Assembly: GCF_013375155.1 (NCBI RefSeq)
Contig: NZ_JABXOF010000014.1
Coordinates: forward strand, 55,749 to 119,748
From: Serratia ureilytica
GTDB taxonomy: Bacteria > Pseudomonadota > Gammaproteobacteria > Enterobacterales > Enterobacteriaceae
Direction of reading: 5' to 3'
Length of the DNA stretch: 64,000 bases
Shown piece after piece: positions 29,902 through 40,893 of the stretch. Within the stretch, counting starts at the first letter, position 1; every line of letters starts with the position of its first letter. The translations under genes were made by a program, and so were the position numbers. The notes below the pieces were generated by a model. It worked only from the letters and a program-made list of their open reading frames with translations, did no database searches and was not told where the DNA came from.

Positions 29902-30246
29902 AAATTGAGCGATTTCGCGTCGTTCAGTGTTCTTTCTGAGCCATAAAAGTGTGATCTGACCAGTGGTTTGGCGAGGGGCGTTAACAACTCGCGGCGGCGG
30001 CGGCGGGGATTTTCAGTTTTTACTGATGGCGAGGGCAGGAAAATTGCAACAGACTGCGCGATGATCCGGTATGTTGCTAGACAGGCGGAGACTGGCTACT
30101 TACAATCGTTTTTAACGAGTCGAGACTGGCGCGCCTTCCGTAACGGCGCGCGTCACTGAGCGCGATGCAATATTCGCAGTAGCTGCAGCCGACGTTGCGG
30201 CCGCTACTTATAGATGTACGCCTTGCTATCATGAGGGGACTGAAGC

Positions 30247-30486
30247 ATGTCATTTGAAGTATTTGAGAAACTGGAAGCAAAAGTACAGCAGGCGATTGAT
30301 ACCATCACCTTGTTGCAGATGGAAATTGAAGAGCTGAAAGACAAAAACAACTCTCTGTCGCAGGAAGTGCAGGCTGCCTCCGGCAACCACGAAGCGCTGG
30401 TGCGCGAAAACCAACAGCTGAAAGAAGAACAGCACGTATGGCAAGATCGCCTGCGCGCGCTGCTGGGCAAAATGGAAGAGGTTTGA
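30247..30486 (+). CDS. zapB: Cell division protein ZapB
   Basis: Small cytoplasmic coiled-coil protein that links ZapA/FtsZ rings to the nucleoid-associated MatP. 79 residues, one continuous predicted coiled coil ([25 protein letters not shown]... in heptads) with no hydrophobic segment, ending in GKMEEV as in E. coli. AGGGGACTGAAGC precedes the ATG. Single gene with a perfect terminator. Confidence 0.96.
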   Translation: MSFEVFEKLEAKVQQAIDTITLLQMEIEELKDKNNSLSQEVQAASGNHEALVRENQQLKEEQHVWQDRLRALLGKMEEV

Positions 30487-30506
30487 TTCCTTACGCCATG
30501 CAGCAA

Positions 30507-30535
30507 CGAAAAGGGCGCCTGAGGCGCCCTTTTTC
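30507..30535 (+). terminator. Bidirectional terminator, zapB / rraA
   Basis: AAAAGGGCGCC-TGA-GGCGCCCTTTTT at 30509-30534, a perfect stem with A-run and T-run on the two sides, between convergent zapB and rraA. Confidence 0.94.
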
Positions 30536-30546
30536 ATGTCCGAAAA

Positions 30547-31038
<492 letters not shown>

Positions 31039-31107
31039 TTACGTCTGTTTGCCGCAGGAATGTTCAGTATATCCCTTTATTCGCCCTGTTGGCAAAATCA
31101 TCAGTTT

Positions 31108-32025
31108 TTAACTGAGCGCCACGCCGATGGCGAACAGCAGGTTGGCCAGCAACGCCGCCTTGACCATATGCTCCAGCATCGGCCGCATGCCGACCGGCGT
31201 CGGATCGCGCAGCACGCGCAGGCCGTGGCGCACCAGCAGCGGGATCGCCAGCACGAACAGCCAACCCCACAGGCTGTGGAGGTTGAACAGCGTAAACAGC
31301 GCGAAACACAGCACCGCGCCGCCGAGCAGCAGGGCGTGGTAAATGCGCGCCTTGTGCGGGCCGAGACGCACCGCCAGCGTATTCTTGCCGTTTTCGCGAT
31401 CGCTTTCGATATCGCGCAGATTGTTGATGTTGAGTACCGCCGTCGCCAGCAGGCCGCAGGCGGTGGCCGGTAGCATCACGACGCTGTCGAAGGTGTGCGT
31501 CTGCAAATAGTAGGTGCCGGCCACGCTCAGCCAGCCGAAGAACACCAGCACCGAGATGTCGCCCAGCCCCAAATACCCGTAGGGTTTGTTGCCGACGGTG
31601 TAGGTGATGGCCGCCACGATAGACAGCCCGCCCAGCACCAGGAAGCCCACCACGTCGCTGGGTTGCTCGCAGGCGACGGCGATCAGCGAACAGCCGGCGA
31701 TGGCGATCAGCACTACCGTCACCACCAGCGCCCGTTTCATCTGCGCCTGGGTGATCATGCCCTTTTGCATGCCGCGCAACGGCCCGATGCGATCTTCTTT
31801 GTCGCTGCCTTTGACCGCATCGCCGTAGTCATTCGCCAGGTTGGAGAGGATCTGCAGCAGACCGGCGGTCACCAGCGCCAGCAGCGCCACTTCAGGTTTC
31901 AGGCTGCCGTGCCAGGCGGCGATCGCCGAGCCGACCACGATGGAGGCAAAGGCCAACGGCAGGGTGCGGGGGCGTAGACTTTCGAGCCATGCGGAAATCG
32001 GGGTGGTGGAGGTTGATGAGCTCAT
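31108..32025 (-). CDS. menA: 1,4-dihydroxy-2-naphthoate octaprenyltransferase
   Basis: Integral membrane prenyltransferase attaching the octaprenyl chain to DHNA in menaquinone synthesis. 305 residues with about nine transmembrane segments. The Mg-pyrophosphate aspartate-rich motif is NLANDYGDAVKGSDKEDRIG near residue 70, and a second lies in NNLRDIESDRENGK near residue 195. Upstream of rraA on the same strand, as in E. coli. Confidence 0.97.
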   Translation of the reverse strand: MSSSTSTTPISAWLESLRPRTLPLAFASIVVGSAIAAWHGSLKPEVALLALVTAGLLQILSNLANDYGDAVKGSDKEDRIGPLRGMQKGMITQAQMKRALVVTVVLIAIAGCSLIAVACEQPSDVVGFLVLGGLSIVAAITYTVGNKPYGYLGLGDISVLVFFGWLSVAGTYYLQTHTFDSVVMLPATACGLLATAVLNINNLRDIESDRENGKNTLAVRLGPHKARIYHALLLGGAVLCFALFTLFNLHSLWGWLFVLAIPLLVRHGLRVLRDPTPVGMRPMLEHMVKAALLANLLFAIGVALS

Positions 32026-32059
32026 GTTTCGCTTCTGTCAGTAAGTTGCGGTGTCCGTT

Positions 32060-32091
32060 AGAAATAATTGTGGGAGGCAATGCCTCCCACA
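32060..32091 (-). terminator. hslU terminator
   Basis: Perfect 11-base arms TGTGGGAGGCA (32069-32079) and TGCCTCCCACA (32081-32091). On the minus strand the stem is followed by AATTATTTC, a weak T-tract. It lies 30 bases beyond the hslU stop. Confidence 0.65.
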
Positions 32092-32121
32092 CAGATGACT
32101 GACAAGACAATGATTGAGCGA

Positions 32122-33456
32122 TTATAGGATAAAACGACTCAAATCTTCATCCGCCACCAGTTCATCCAGATGACTGCGCACGTAATCCGCATCAATTGTA
32201 ATGGATTGGCCATTAATTTCACTCGCATCGTAGGAAATATCTTCCATCAGACGCTCCAGCACGGTGTGCAGACGACGCGCGCCGATGTTCTCGGTGCTTT
32301 CGTTGACCTGCCACGCGGCTTCGGCGATGCGGCGGATGCCGTCGGCGGTGAACTCGATATTGACGCCTTCGGTGCCCATCAGCGCTTTGTACTGTTCGGT
32401 CAGCGACGCGCTCGGCTCGGTCAGGATGCGCTCGAAGTCTTCGGTGGTCAGCGCCTGTAGCTCAACGCGGATCGGCAGACGGCCCTGCAGTTCCGGGATC
32501 AGATCCGACGGATTGGCGGTCTGGAACGCGCCGGAAGCGATGAACAGAATGTGGTCGGTTTTCACCATGCCGTGCTTGGTGGACACGGTGCACCCTTCCA
32601 CCAGCGGCAGCAGATCGCGCTGCACGCCTTCGCGGGAAACGTCCGGGCCGGAGCTTTGGCCGCCGCGCTTACAGATTTTGTCGATCTCATCGATAAACAC
32701 GATGCCGTGCTGCTCAACCGCTTCGATCGCCTGCTCTTTCAGCTCTTCCGGGTTCACCAGCTTGGCGGCTTCTTCTTCCACCAGCAGCTTGAAGGCTTCT
32801 TTGATCTTCAGCTTGCGCGGTTTTTGCTTTTGGCCGCCGAGGTTCTGGAACATCGACTGCAGCTGGTTGGTCATCTCTTCCATGCCCGGAGGCGCCATGA
32901 TTTCCACGCCCATCGGCGCGGCGGCCAGATCGATTTCGATCTCTTTGTCATCCAGCTGGCCTTCGCGCAGTTTCTTGCGGAATGCCTGGCGGGCGGCGGA
33001 CGGTTCCTGGCCTTCTTCCGGCTGGCCCCAGTTGTTTTTGGCCGGCGGGATCAGCACGTCGAGAATGCGCTCTTCGGCCAACTCTTCGGCACGGGTGCGA
33101 TTTTTCTCGATCGACTGCATGCGCACCATTTTGATGGCGGCATCGGTCAGATCGCGAATGATGGAGTCCACTTCTTTGCCCACATAGCCCACTTCGGTGA
33201 ACTTGGTGGCTTCAACCTTGATGAACGGCGCGTTGGCCAGCTTCGCCAGACGGCGGGCGATTTCGGTTTTACCGACGCCGGTCGGGCCGATCATCAGAAT
33301 GTTTTTCGGGGTCACTTCGTGACGCAGCATCTCGTTGAGCTGCATCCGGCGCCAGCGGTTGCGCAGGGCAATGGCGACAGCGCGTTTGGCCTTGTTTTGG
33401 CCAATGATATAGCTGTCCAGTTCGCTGACGATCTCGCGCGGGGTCATTTCAGACAT
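32122..33456 (-). CDS. hslU: HslUV protease ATPase subunit HslU
   Basis: AAA+ unfoldase that feeds substrates to the HslV peptidase. 444 residues: Walker [16 protein letters not shown] near residue 57, an inserted I-domain (about 110-240), Walker [12 protein letters not shown] near residue 252, and the C-terminal tail EDLSRFIL that docks into HslV to activate it. Located 12 bases after hslV in a heat-shock operon. Confidence 0.98.
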   Translation of the reverse strand: MSEMTPREIVSELDSYIIGQNKAKRAVAIALRNRWRRMQLNEMLRHEVTPKNILMIGPTGVGKTEIARRLAKLANAPFIKVEATKFTEVGYVGKEVDSIIRDLTDAAIKMVRMQSIEKNRTRAEELAEERILDVLIPPAKNNWGQPEEGQEPSAARQAFRKKLREGQLDDKEIEIDLAAAPMGVEIMAPPGMEEMTNQLQSMFQNLGGQKQKPRKLKIKEAFKLLVEEEAAKLVNPEELKEQAIEAVEQHGIVFIDEIDKICKRGGQSSGPDVSREGVQRDLLPLVEGCTVSTKHGMVKTDHILFIASGAFQTANPSDLIPELQGRLPIRVELQALTTEDFERILTEPSASLTEQYKALMGTEGVNIEFTADGIRRIAEAAWQVNESTENIGARRLHTVLERLMEDISYDASEINGQSITIDADYVRSHLDELVADEDLSRFIL

Positions 33457-33468
33457 GGTATTCGATCC

Positions 33469-33999
33469 TTACGCTTTGGAAGGCAATTCTTCAATGGTGT
33501 GGAAATGGTTGGTGTAAATACAGATGTCGCCGGCGATGTTGAGGGATTTCTCAACGATGTCGCGGGCGCTCAGCTCGGTATTTTCCAACATGGCGCGGGC
33601 GGCGGCCTGGGCGTACGGGCCGCCGGAGCCGATGGCGATCAGATCGTTTTCCGGCTGCACCACATCGCCGTTGCCGGTGATGATCAGCGAGGCGGTTTCA
33701 TCGGCGACCGCCAGCAGCGCTTCGAGCTTGCGCAGCATGCGGTCGGTGCGCCAGTCTTTCGCCAGCTCGACGGCGGCTTTCACCAGGTGGCCCTGATGCA
33801 TTTCCAGTTTGCGTTCAAACAGTTCAAACAGCGTGAAGGCGTCAGCGGTGCCACCGGCGAAACCGGCGATCACTTTGTCGTTATACAGGCGACGCACTTT
33901 CTTGACGTTACCCTTCATCACCGTATTACCCAGGGTTGCCTGGCCATCACCACCGATGACGACCTGGCCGTTGCGGCGTACGCTTACAATTGTTGTCAC
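33469..33999 (-). CDS. hslV: HslUV protease peptidase subunit HslV
   Basis: Proteasome-like threonine peptidase forming a dodecamer. 176 residues starting at GTG (also GTG in E. coli); after Met removal the N-terminal Thr of [10 protein letters not shown] is the nucleophile. Further motifs: [20 protein letters not shown] and [19 protein letters not shown] lies 8 bases before the start. It is preceded by a near-consensus sigma32 promoter overlapping the end of ftsN. Confidence 0.98.
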   Translation of the reverse strand: MTTIVSVRRNGQVVIGGDGQATLGNTVMKGNVKKVRRLYNDKVIAGFAGGTADAFTLFELFERKLEMHQGHLVKAAVELAKDWRTDRMLRKLEALLAVADETASLIITGNGDVVQPENDLIAIGSGGPYAQAAARAMLENTELSARDIVEKSLNIAGDICIYTNHFHTIEELPSKA

Positions 34000-34078
34000 G
34001 AGCAGACCCTCGTTAAAGACGGAAAGAAGTCCCCGCAGCGCCTGCTTTCGCAGACGCTACGAGGCATATTGAGAGTAT

Positions 34079-34105
34079 AGATGGGGGGGGATTGACGCTT
34101 TTCAA
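34079..34105 (-). promoter_or_regulatory. Sigma32 heat-shock promoter of hslVU
   Basis: On the minus strand TTGAAA (34100-34105), a 13-base spacer, then CCCCATCT (34079-34086) match the sigma32 consensus CTTGAAA-N13-CCCCATNT. The -35 overlaps the ftsN stop codon, and a run of eight C spans the spacer/-10 boundary. E. coli hslVU is a known sigma32 target. Confidence 0.88.
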
Positions 34106-35034
34106 CCCCCAACGGAGAGGGGAATGCAACTCGACATGCCGACGCCCTTCAGGCGCGAAAGGGTTTTGTCCGCTGCGGCGCGGCTGCTGTAGGGGCCGAG
34201 CACCACGCGATTCCAACCGCCACCGGCGGTGATGCGGCTCTCGATGCCCTCGAACGCCAGGCGCGCACGCACGGATTCAGCCTGATCGGTGGCGCGGAAC
34301 GAACCGCATTGCACCATCCACTTCTGTTTCGATTCCGGTTTGGTGTCCTGCTTGGCCGTTTCCTGTTTCACTTCCGGTTTGGGCTCCGGCTTCGGTTGCG
34401 GCTTCGGCTCAGGCTGTTTCACCTGCGCCGGCGGCGGGGTGACTTGCTTCGGCTGCTGGTGCTGCTGCACCGGCGCGGTGGTGGCCCCGTTGTTGAACGG
34501 GTTGCGCGGCGCCTGAGTGACCTGCTGCTGTTGCTGTACCGGCTGCTGCTGCATTTGCGGTTGTTGCATCTGCTGCTGGCGGTTGCCGCGCGCGTTGGCC
34601 TGGCCCGGATCGTTATACGGCACTTCATTCAGCTGCGTCGGGCGCTGTTGCATGTCGGCCTGCATCTGCTCCAGCAGTTGCCGTTGTTCGGCGGTCAGCT
34701 GAGTTTTGGAATTGAGCTCGCCGCCGGCCGTCGGTTCGGTCGGGGTTTGCACGCCGATCTGTCGGTTTTCCAGCTCTTTGATATAGCGCCAGCGCTCTTC
34801 CGGCTTCGGCGGCAGGCCGTTGCCTGGGCGAGTGGTGTGCGCAGGCAACAACGGCGCGTCTTCCGGCTTGTTGTGCGTAATGAAATAGAGGCCACCGACA
34901 AAGACAACCAGCAACGCGACGGCTAACGCCAGCACGGTTTTGGAAACCTTCGGAGAACTGCGTTTTTTACGGCTGGGGGTTTTGCGCTTAGCTCCTGCTG
35001 CGCGCCCACGGCTTACATAGTCTTTTTGTGCCAC
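34102..35034 (-). CDS. ftsN: Cell division protein FtsN
   Basis: Bitopic inner-membrane protein that triggers septal peptidoglycan synthesis through FtsA and FtsQLB. 310 residues, GTG start as in E. coli. Order: basic cytoplasmic tail with AQKDYVSRGRAAG, TM near residues 33-54 (TVLALAVALLVVFVGGLYFI), the essential periplasmic region around NGLPPKPEERWRYIKELENR, a Gln/Pro-rich linker (about 130-235), and a C-terminal SPOR domain (about 237-310) starting KWMVQCGSFRATDQAESVRA. Between cytR and hslVU. Confidence 0.97.
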   Translation of the reverse strand: MAQKDYVSRGRAAGAKRKTPSRKKRSSPKVSKTVLALAVALLVVFVGGLYFITHNKPEDAPLLPAHTTRPGNGLPPKPEERWRYIKELENRQIGVQTPTEPTAGGELNSKTQLTAEQRQLLEQMQADMQQRPTQLNEVPYNDPGQANARGNRQQQMQQPQMQQQPVQQQQQVTQAPRNPFNNGATTAPVQQHQQPKQVTPPPAQVKQPEPKPQPKPEPKPEVKQETAKQDTKPESKQKWMVQCGSFRATDQAESVRARLAFEGIESRITAGGGWNRVVLGPYSSRAAADKTLSRLKGVGMSSCIPLSVGG

Positions 35035-35099
35035 TATTATTCCGCTGTGTCCTGATGAGAGGATAAGTCCGTCATGTTACTGAACCCTAAAATATTTGA

Positions 35100-36128
35100 C
35101 TAGCGTTTCGGAGCAGCGGTGCTGCCTCTGATAATCAATTCACTGTCCAAGAGTCGGGAGCCGCTGGCCACCGTCTGGCCGTTCAACTGCTCCAACAGCA
35201 ACAACATCGCCTGCTGGCCGATCTGGAAGCGCGGCTGCGCCACCGTGGTCAGCGGCGGATCGCAATACTGCGCCAGCTTGAGGTCGTCAAAGCCGACGAT
35301 CGACAGATCCTGCGGTACCCGCAGCCCCATTTTCTTCGCCTGGGACAGCACGCCGATCGCCATGACGTCGCTGTGGCAGAACACCGCCGTCGGCGGTTTC
35401 GGCTGAGCCATCAACTGGGTCAGCGCTTGCGCGCCGGCTTCGTAGGTAAAATCACCCCGGGTAATATAGCTGCTTTCGACGGTAATGCCATTACGGCGTA
35501 GCGCTTGAACATAACCTTGCAGCCGATAATGGCTCAGCGGCATCTGTTCCGGCCCGGCGACGCAGGCGATCTGCCGGTGGCCCAATTGATGCAAATAATG
35601 CACGGCTTCAAAGGCGGCGGTCAGGTTGTCGATATGCACCGTCGGCAGTTCCAGCTCGGGCGCGAACTCATTGGCCATCACCATCGGCGGCAGGTTGCGC
35701 TGCTCTTCCTTGCTGGCGTCGAACGGTAGATTAGAGCCCAGCAGCAGCATGCCGTCGATCTGTTTGGTGATGATCAGATTGACGAAGGTGCGTTCTTGCT
35801 GGTTCTGCTGCGCGCAGTCGCCGATCAGCACCAGATAGCCTTGTTGGGCGGCGGTCTGTTCGATCCCCTGGATCACATCCGCGAAAAACGGATCGCAGAT
35901 GTCGGGCACGATCACCAGGATGGTGCGAGATTCGTTGCGTTTGATATTGCGTGACAGAGCATGAGGAGAATAACCCACGGCCAGCACGGCCTGTTCCACT
36001 TTCTGACGCGTTGGCGTTGACACCTTTTCCGGATTCATCAGCGCACGCGATACGGTAGCCGTTGAAACGCCCGCCATTTCGGCGACGTCTTTCATGGTCG
36101 CCATGGATAACTCTTTCTTGTGTTCCAA
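35100..36128 (-). CDS. cytR: LacI-family transcriptional regulator CytR
   Basis: Repressor of nucleoside uptake and catabolism genes, working together with CRP and inactivated by cytidine. 342 residues: N-terminal HTH ATMKDVAEMAGVSTATVSRAL (about residues 10-30), a hinge, and a periplasmic-binding-protein-like domain (RTILVIVPDICDPFFADVIQGIE onward). The start is TTG at 36128 with AAGGAG at good spacing, giving the E. coli length; ATG eight codons later is possible. LacI-type palindromes lie upstream, suggesting autoregulation. Confidence 0.95.
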   Translation of the reverse strand: MEHKKELSMATMKDVAEMAGVSTATVSRALMNPEKVSTPTRQKVEQAVLAVGYSPHALSRNIKRNESRTILVIVPDICDPFFADVIQGIEQTAAQQGYLVLIGDCAQQNQQERTFVNLIITKQIDGMLLLGSNLPFDASKEEQRNLPPMVMANEFAPELELPTVHIDNLTAAFEAVHYLHQLGHRQIACVAGPEQMPLSHYRLQGYVQALRRNGITVESSYITRGDFTYEAGAQALTQLMAQPKPPTAVFCHSDVMAIGVLSQAKKMGLRVPQDLSIVGFDDLKLAQYCDPPLTTVAQPRFQIGQQAMLLLLEQLNGQTVASGSRLLDSELIIRGSTAAPKR

Positions 36129-36419
36129 CGCCTTTCTCCTTGCGTCAGCCCCATGCCGACGCCACTACTGCTGTTTGCTCACAATGTCCGGCATGCGGTG
36201 GCGGGATTGTTGTCATTGAGCGCCACTCGCGTTCGAGCACTCCGTCGCGCTGCGATGTGGCGACAAAATTTGCCCTCGCAGACATTCTAAACAGAATACG
36301 CCCCGCCTTTGTTACCTAATTTGCATAAAAAATGTGACCTGAGAAGGTTTTTTAGCGTTCACTCGCAATTTAAAGGGTAAACGTTTGCATGACGGCAGCT
36401 AAATCGGACTTTTCCGGGA
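36129..36419. other. cytR upstream region with LacI-type operator-like palindrome
   Basis: 291 bases between the priA stop and the cytR start. GGGTAAACGTTTGCAT at 36375-36390 is a CG-centred palindrome of LacI-family type, 12 of 16 positions matching the PurR consensus. TTTGCAT-like octamers recalling CytR half-sites also occur near 36320, and a weak CRP-like TGTGA at 36334. No gene seen. Confidence 0.5.
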
Positions 36420-38645
<2,226 letters not shown>

Positions 38646-38705
38646 TCAGTTTACACGGCGCATCGGCAAATGTACGGTTCCGATTGCGCGCCCCGACTAA
38701 TGCTG

Positions 38706-38766
38706 TATAATTTGCCGCCTTTGGTATAATTCGATACCAAAATTCTATTATCAACCACGTGTGGTG
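38706..38766 (+). promoter_or_regulatory. rpmE promoter and structured leader
   Basis: Two TATAAT hexamers (38706-38711 and 38725-38730). The second is embedded in an inverted repeat TTTGGTAT (38720-38727)/ATACCAAA (38734-38741). Downstream ACCAC-GT-GTGGT (38755-38766) could fold in the leader. L31 autoregulatory leaders are known in gammaproteobacteria; whether this is one needs a covariance model search. Confidence 0.5.
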
Positions 38767-38815
38767 TCTGGCGAAACAGGGCTGGATAGCGACACGGCCT
38801 TAACTGAGGTTTCCC

Positions 38816-39031
38816 ATGAAACAAGGTATCCACCCAAAATACGAAGAAGTTACTGCTAACTGCTCTTGCGGTAACGTGATGAAGATCCGCTCCACCGTGG
38901 GCCACGATCTGAACCTGGACGTTTGTGGCGCATGCCACCCGTTCTACACTGGCAAGCAGCGTGACGTTGCTACCGGTGGCCGCGTTGACCGCTTCAACAA
39001 GCGTTTCAGCGTACCAGGCGCTAAGAAATAA
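38816..39031 (+). CDS. rpmE: 50S ribosomal protein L31 (zinc-binding type)
   Basis: Small large-subunit protein at the intersubunit bridge. 71 residues with the C+ zinc ligands Cys16, Cys18, Cys37 and Cys40 visible in CSCGNVMK and [15 protein letters not shown], distinguishing it from the Zn-free paralogue. GAGG precedes the ATG. Single gene with terminator; divergent from priA. Confidence 0.98.
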   Translation: MKQGIHPKYEEVTANCSCGNVMKIRSTVGHDLNLDVCGACHPFYTGKQRDVATGGRVDRFNKRFSVPGAKK

Positions 39032-39050
39032 GATTTCTTATCGACCGATG

Positions 39051-39076
39051 AAAAAGGCGCCCTGGGCGCCTTTTTT
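39051..39076 (+). terminator. rpmE terminator (bidirectional with metJ)
   Basis: GGCGCC (39056-39061), loop CTG, GGCGCC (39065-39070) with AAAAA before and TTTTTT after. It also lies 33 bases past the metJ stop on the opposite strand. Confidence 0.92.
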
Positions 39077-39108
39077 CTTTTCTGCCGCCGGCGTTCGCCG
39101 GGCGGTTC

Positions 39109-39426
39109 TCAATATTCCCAGGTATCGGGATCGACACCCAGTTCGCGCATCAACGCTTTTGCGGCTTCCGGGATTTCATCGCTGCGCTCTTTGCGCAGGT
39201 CTTCATCGTTCGGCAGCGGCTGGCCGGTAAAGGCATGCAGAAACGCTTCGCACAGAAGTTCGCTGTTGGTGGCGTGGCGCAGGTTGTTCACCTGGCGACG
39301 GGTCCGTTCGTCGGTGAGGATTTTCAGGACCTTCAGCGGAATGGATACCGTGATCTTTTTGACTTGCTCGCTTTTTTTACCGTGTTCAGCGTAAGGGCTG
39401 ACATACTCGCCGTTCCACTCAGCCAT
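39109..39426 (-). CDS. metJ: Methionine regulon repressor MetJ
   Basis: Ribbon-helix-helix repressor that uses S-adenosylmethionine as corepressor and binds tandem met boxes. 105 residues, with [44 protein letters not shown] containing the beta-ribbon and helices (read in pieces; about residues 23-66) and the C-terminal GVDPDTWEY. Divergent from metB; met boxes lie in the region between them, allowing autoregulation. Confidence 0.98.
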   Translation of the reverse strand: MAEWNGEYVSPYAEHGKKSEQVKKITVSIPLKVLKILTDERTRRQVNNLRHATNSELLCEAFLHAFTGQPLPNDEDLRKERSDEIPEAAKALMRELGVDPDTWEY

Positions 39427-39640
39427 GGGACACCTTAACTTTGTCAGAAAAATTACAAAATTCTAAAAACCGGCCAATTATGCCCGATCTTCACTGTTCT
39501 CACTAAATAAATGTCAATTTTACGCGACCAGGGTCACTGAATGCCCCGCTTCGGCCAGGCATTGCCGCTTAACATCTTATCGTCATGTCATATCGGCATA
39601 ATTTTAGCGGGTATTGTGTCATTGCTCAATCTATACGCAA

Positions 39641-39672
39641 AGAAGTTTAGATGTCCAGATGTATTGACGTCT
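39641..39672 (+). promoter_or_regulatory. MetJ operator (met boxes) upstream of metBL
   Basis: Four tandem 8-mers: AGAAGTTT, AGATGTCC, AGATGTAT, TGACGTCT, compared with the consensus AGACGTCT. They lie 59 bases before the metB start, inside the 304-base metJ-metB region, which holds no gene. Confidence 0.88.
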
Positions 39673-39730
39673 ATCAATCCTGCGATTACTCTTTAGGCCT
39701 CATTCACCGAACCGAGAGCCGAGCGAGCCC

Positions 39731-40891
39731 ATGACGCGTAAACCAGCCACGATTGCCGTACGCAGCGGCCTGAACGACGACGAACAGTACGGCTGCGTTG
39801 TCCCGCCGATTCATCTGTCCAGCACCTATAACTTTACCGACTTCAATCAACCCCGAGCTCATGACTACTCGCGCCGCGGCAACCCGACGCGCGACGTGGT
39901 GCAGCGCGCGTTGGCGGAGCTGGAAGGCGGCGCCGGCGCGGTGATGACCGGCAGCGGGATGTCGGCGATCCATCTGGTGACCACCGTACTGCTGAAGCCC
40001 GGCGATCTGCTGGTGGCGCCGCACGACTGTTACGGCGGCAGCTATCGGTTATTCGACAGCCTGAGCAAGCGCGGCGCTTATCGCGTGCTGTTCGTCGATC
40101 AAGGCAATGAGGCCGCCCTGCAACAGGCGCTGGCGCAAAAGCCGAAGCTGGTGTTGATAGAAAGCCCCAGCAATCCGCTGCTGCGGGTGGTGGACATCGC
40201 GGCGATCTGCGCTGCCGCGCACGCGGCGGGCGCGTTGACGGTGGTGGACAACACGTTCCTCAGCCCGGCCCTGCAACAGCCGATCGAACTCGGTGCCGAT
40301 CTGGTGGTCCATTCTTGCACCAAATACCTGAACGGGCATTCGGACGTGGTGGCCGGCGCGGTGATCGCCAAAGATCCTGAGCTGGCGGTCGAGCTGGCCT
40401 GGTGGGCGAACAACATCGGCGTGACCGGCGGCGCGTTCGACAGCTATCTGTTGCTGCGCGGCATGCGCACGTTGTCGCCACGCATCAAGGCGGCGCAACA
40501 AAACGCTGAAGCGATTGTTGACTATTTACAGCAGCAACCGCTGGTGAAAAAGCTGTATCATCCTTCCCTGCCGGAGAATCCGGGGCATGAGATCGCCCGT
40601 CGTCAGCAGCGCGGTTTCGGCGCGATGCTGAGTTTTGAACTGGACGGCGATGAAGCGGTGCTGCGCCGTTTTCTCTCTGCCCTTGAGCTGTTTACTCTGG
40701 CAGAATCGTTGGGCGGCGTAGAAAGCCTGATCTCGCATGCAGCGACCATGACTCACGCCGGCATGGCGGCGGAGGCGCGGGCAGCGGCCGGCATCTCCGA
40801 GAGCCTGCTGCGCATTTCCGTGGGTATTGAAGACAGTGAAGATTTGATTGCCGATCTGGAACGCGCTTTCCAGGCGGCGGCAACGAGGTAA
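39731..40891 (+). CDS. metB: Cystathionine gamma-synthase
   Basis: Joins O-succinylhomoserine and cysteine to form cystathionine. 386 residues of the Cys/Met-metabolism PLP family: YSRRGNPTRDVVQRALAELE, GGSYRLFDSL, and the PLP lysine in VVHSCTKYLNGHSDVVAGA near residue 198. Two bases separate its stop from metL, so metBL form an operon controlled by met boxes. Confidence 0.98.
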   Translation: MTRKPATIAVRSGLNDDEQYGCVVPPIHLSSTYNFTDFNQPRAHDYSRRGNPTRDVVQRALAELEGGAGAVMTGSGMSAIHLVTTVLLKPGDLLVAPHDCYGGSYRLFDSLSKRGAYRVLFVDQGNEAALQQALAQKPKLVLIESPSNPLLRVVDIAAICAAAHAAGALTVVDNTFLSPALQQPIELGADLVVHSCTKYLNGHSDVVAGAVIAKDPELAVELAWWANNIGVTGGAFDSYLLLRGMRTLSPRIKAAQQNAEAIVDYLQQQPLVKKLYHPSLPENPGHEIARRQQRGFGAMLSFELDGDEAVLRRFLSALELFTLAESLGGVESLISHAATMTHAGMAAEARAAAGISESLLRISVGIEDSEDLIADLERAFQAAATR

Positions 40892-40893
40892 GC

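Larger units (their letters stand above)
29723..30246. other. 524-base divergent region, glpF / zapB
   Basis: No gene is seen. On the glpF side lie candidate GlpR and CRP sites. The middle holds a CGG triplet run (about 29992-30005). On the zapB side there is an inverted repeat GCGCGCC (30129-30135)/GGCGCGC (30145-30151) and two copies of GAGACTGGC about 36 bases apart (30089 and 30123 areas). The long zapB-proximal half could be a leader or an untranslated RNA, but no terminator was found within it. Confidence 0.5.

Noticed and set aside
29990..30008. CGG triplet repeat as a phase-variable tract
   Set aside because: Only about five imperfect units in non-coding DNA; too short and not placed in a recognisable promoter spacer.
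32551..34080. 509-codon frame antisense to hslU-hslV
   Set aside because: It crosses two intact conserved genes and has the His/Phe/Ala-rich composition of a shadow frame.
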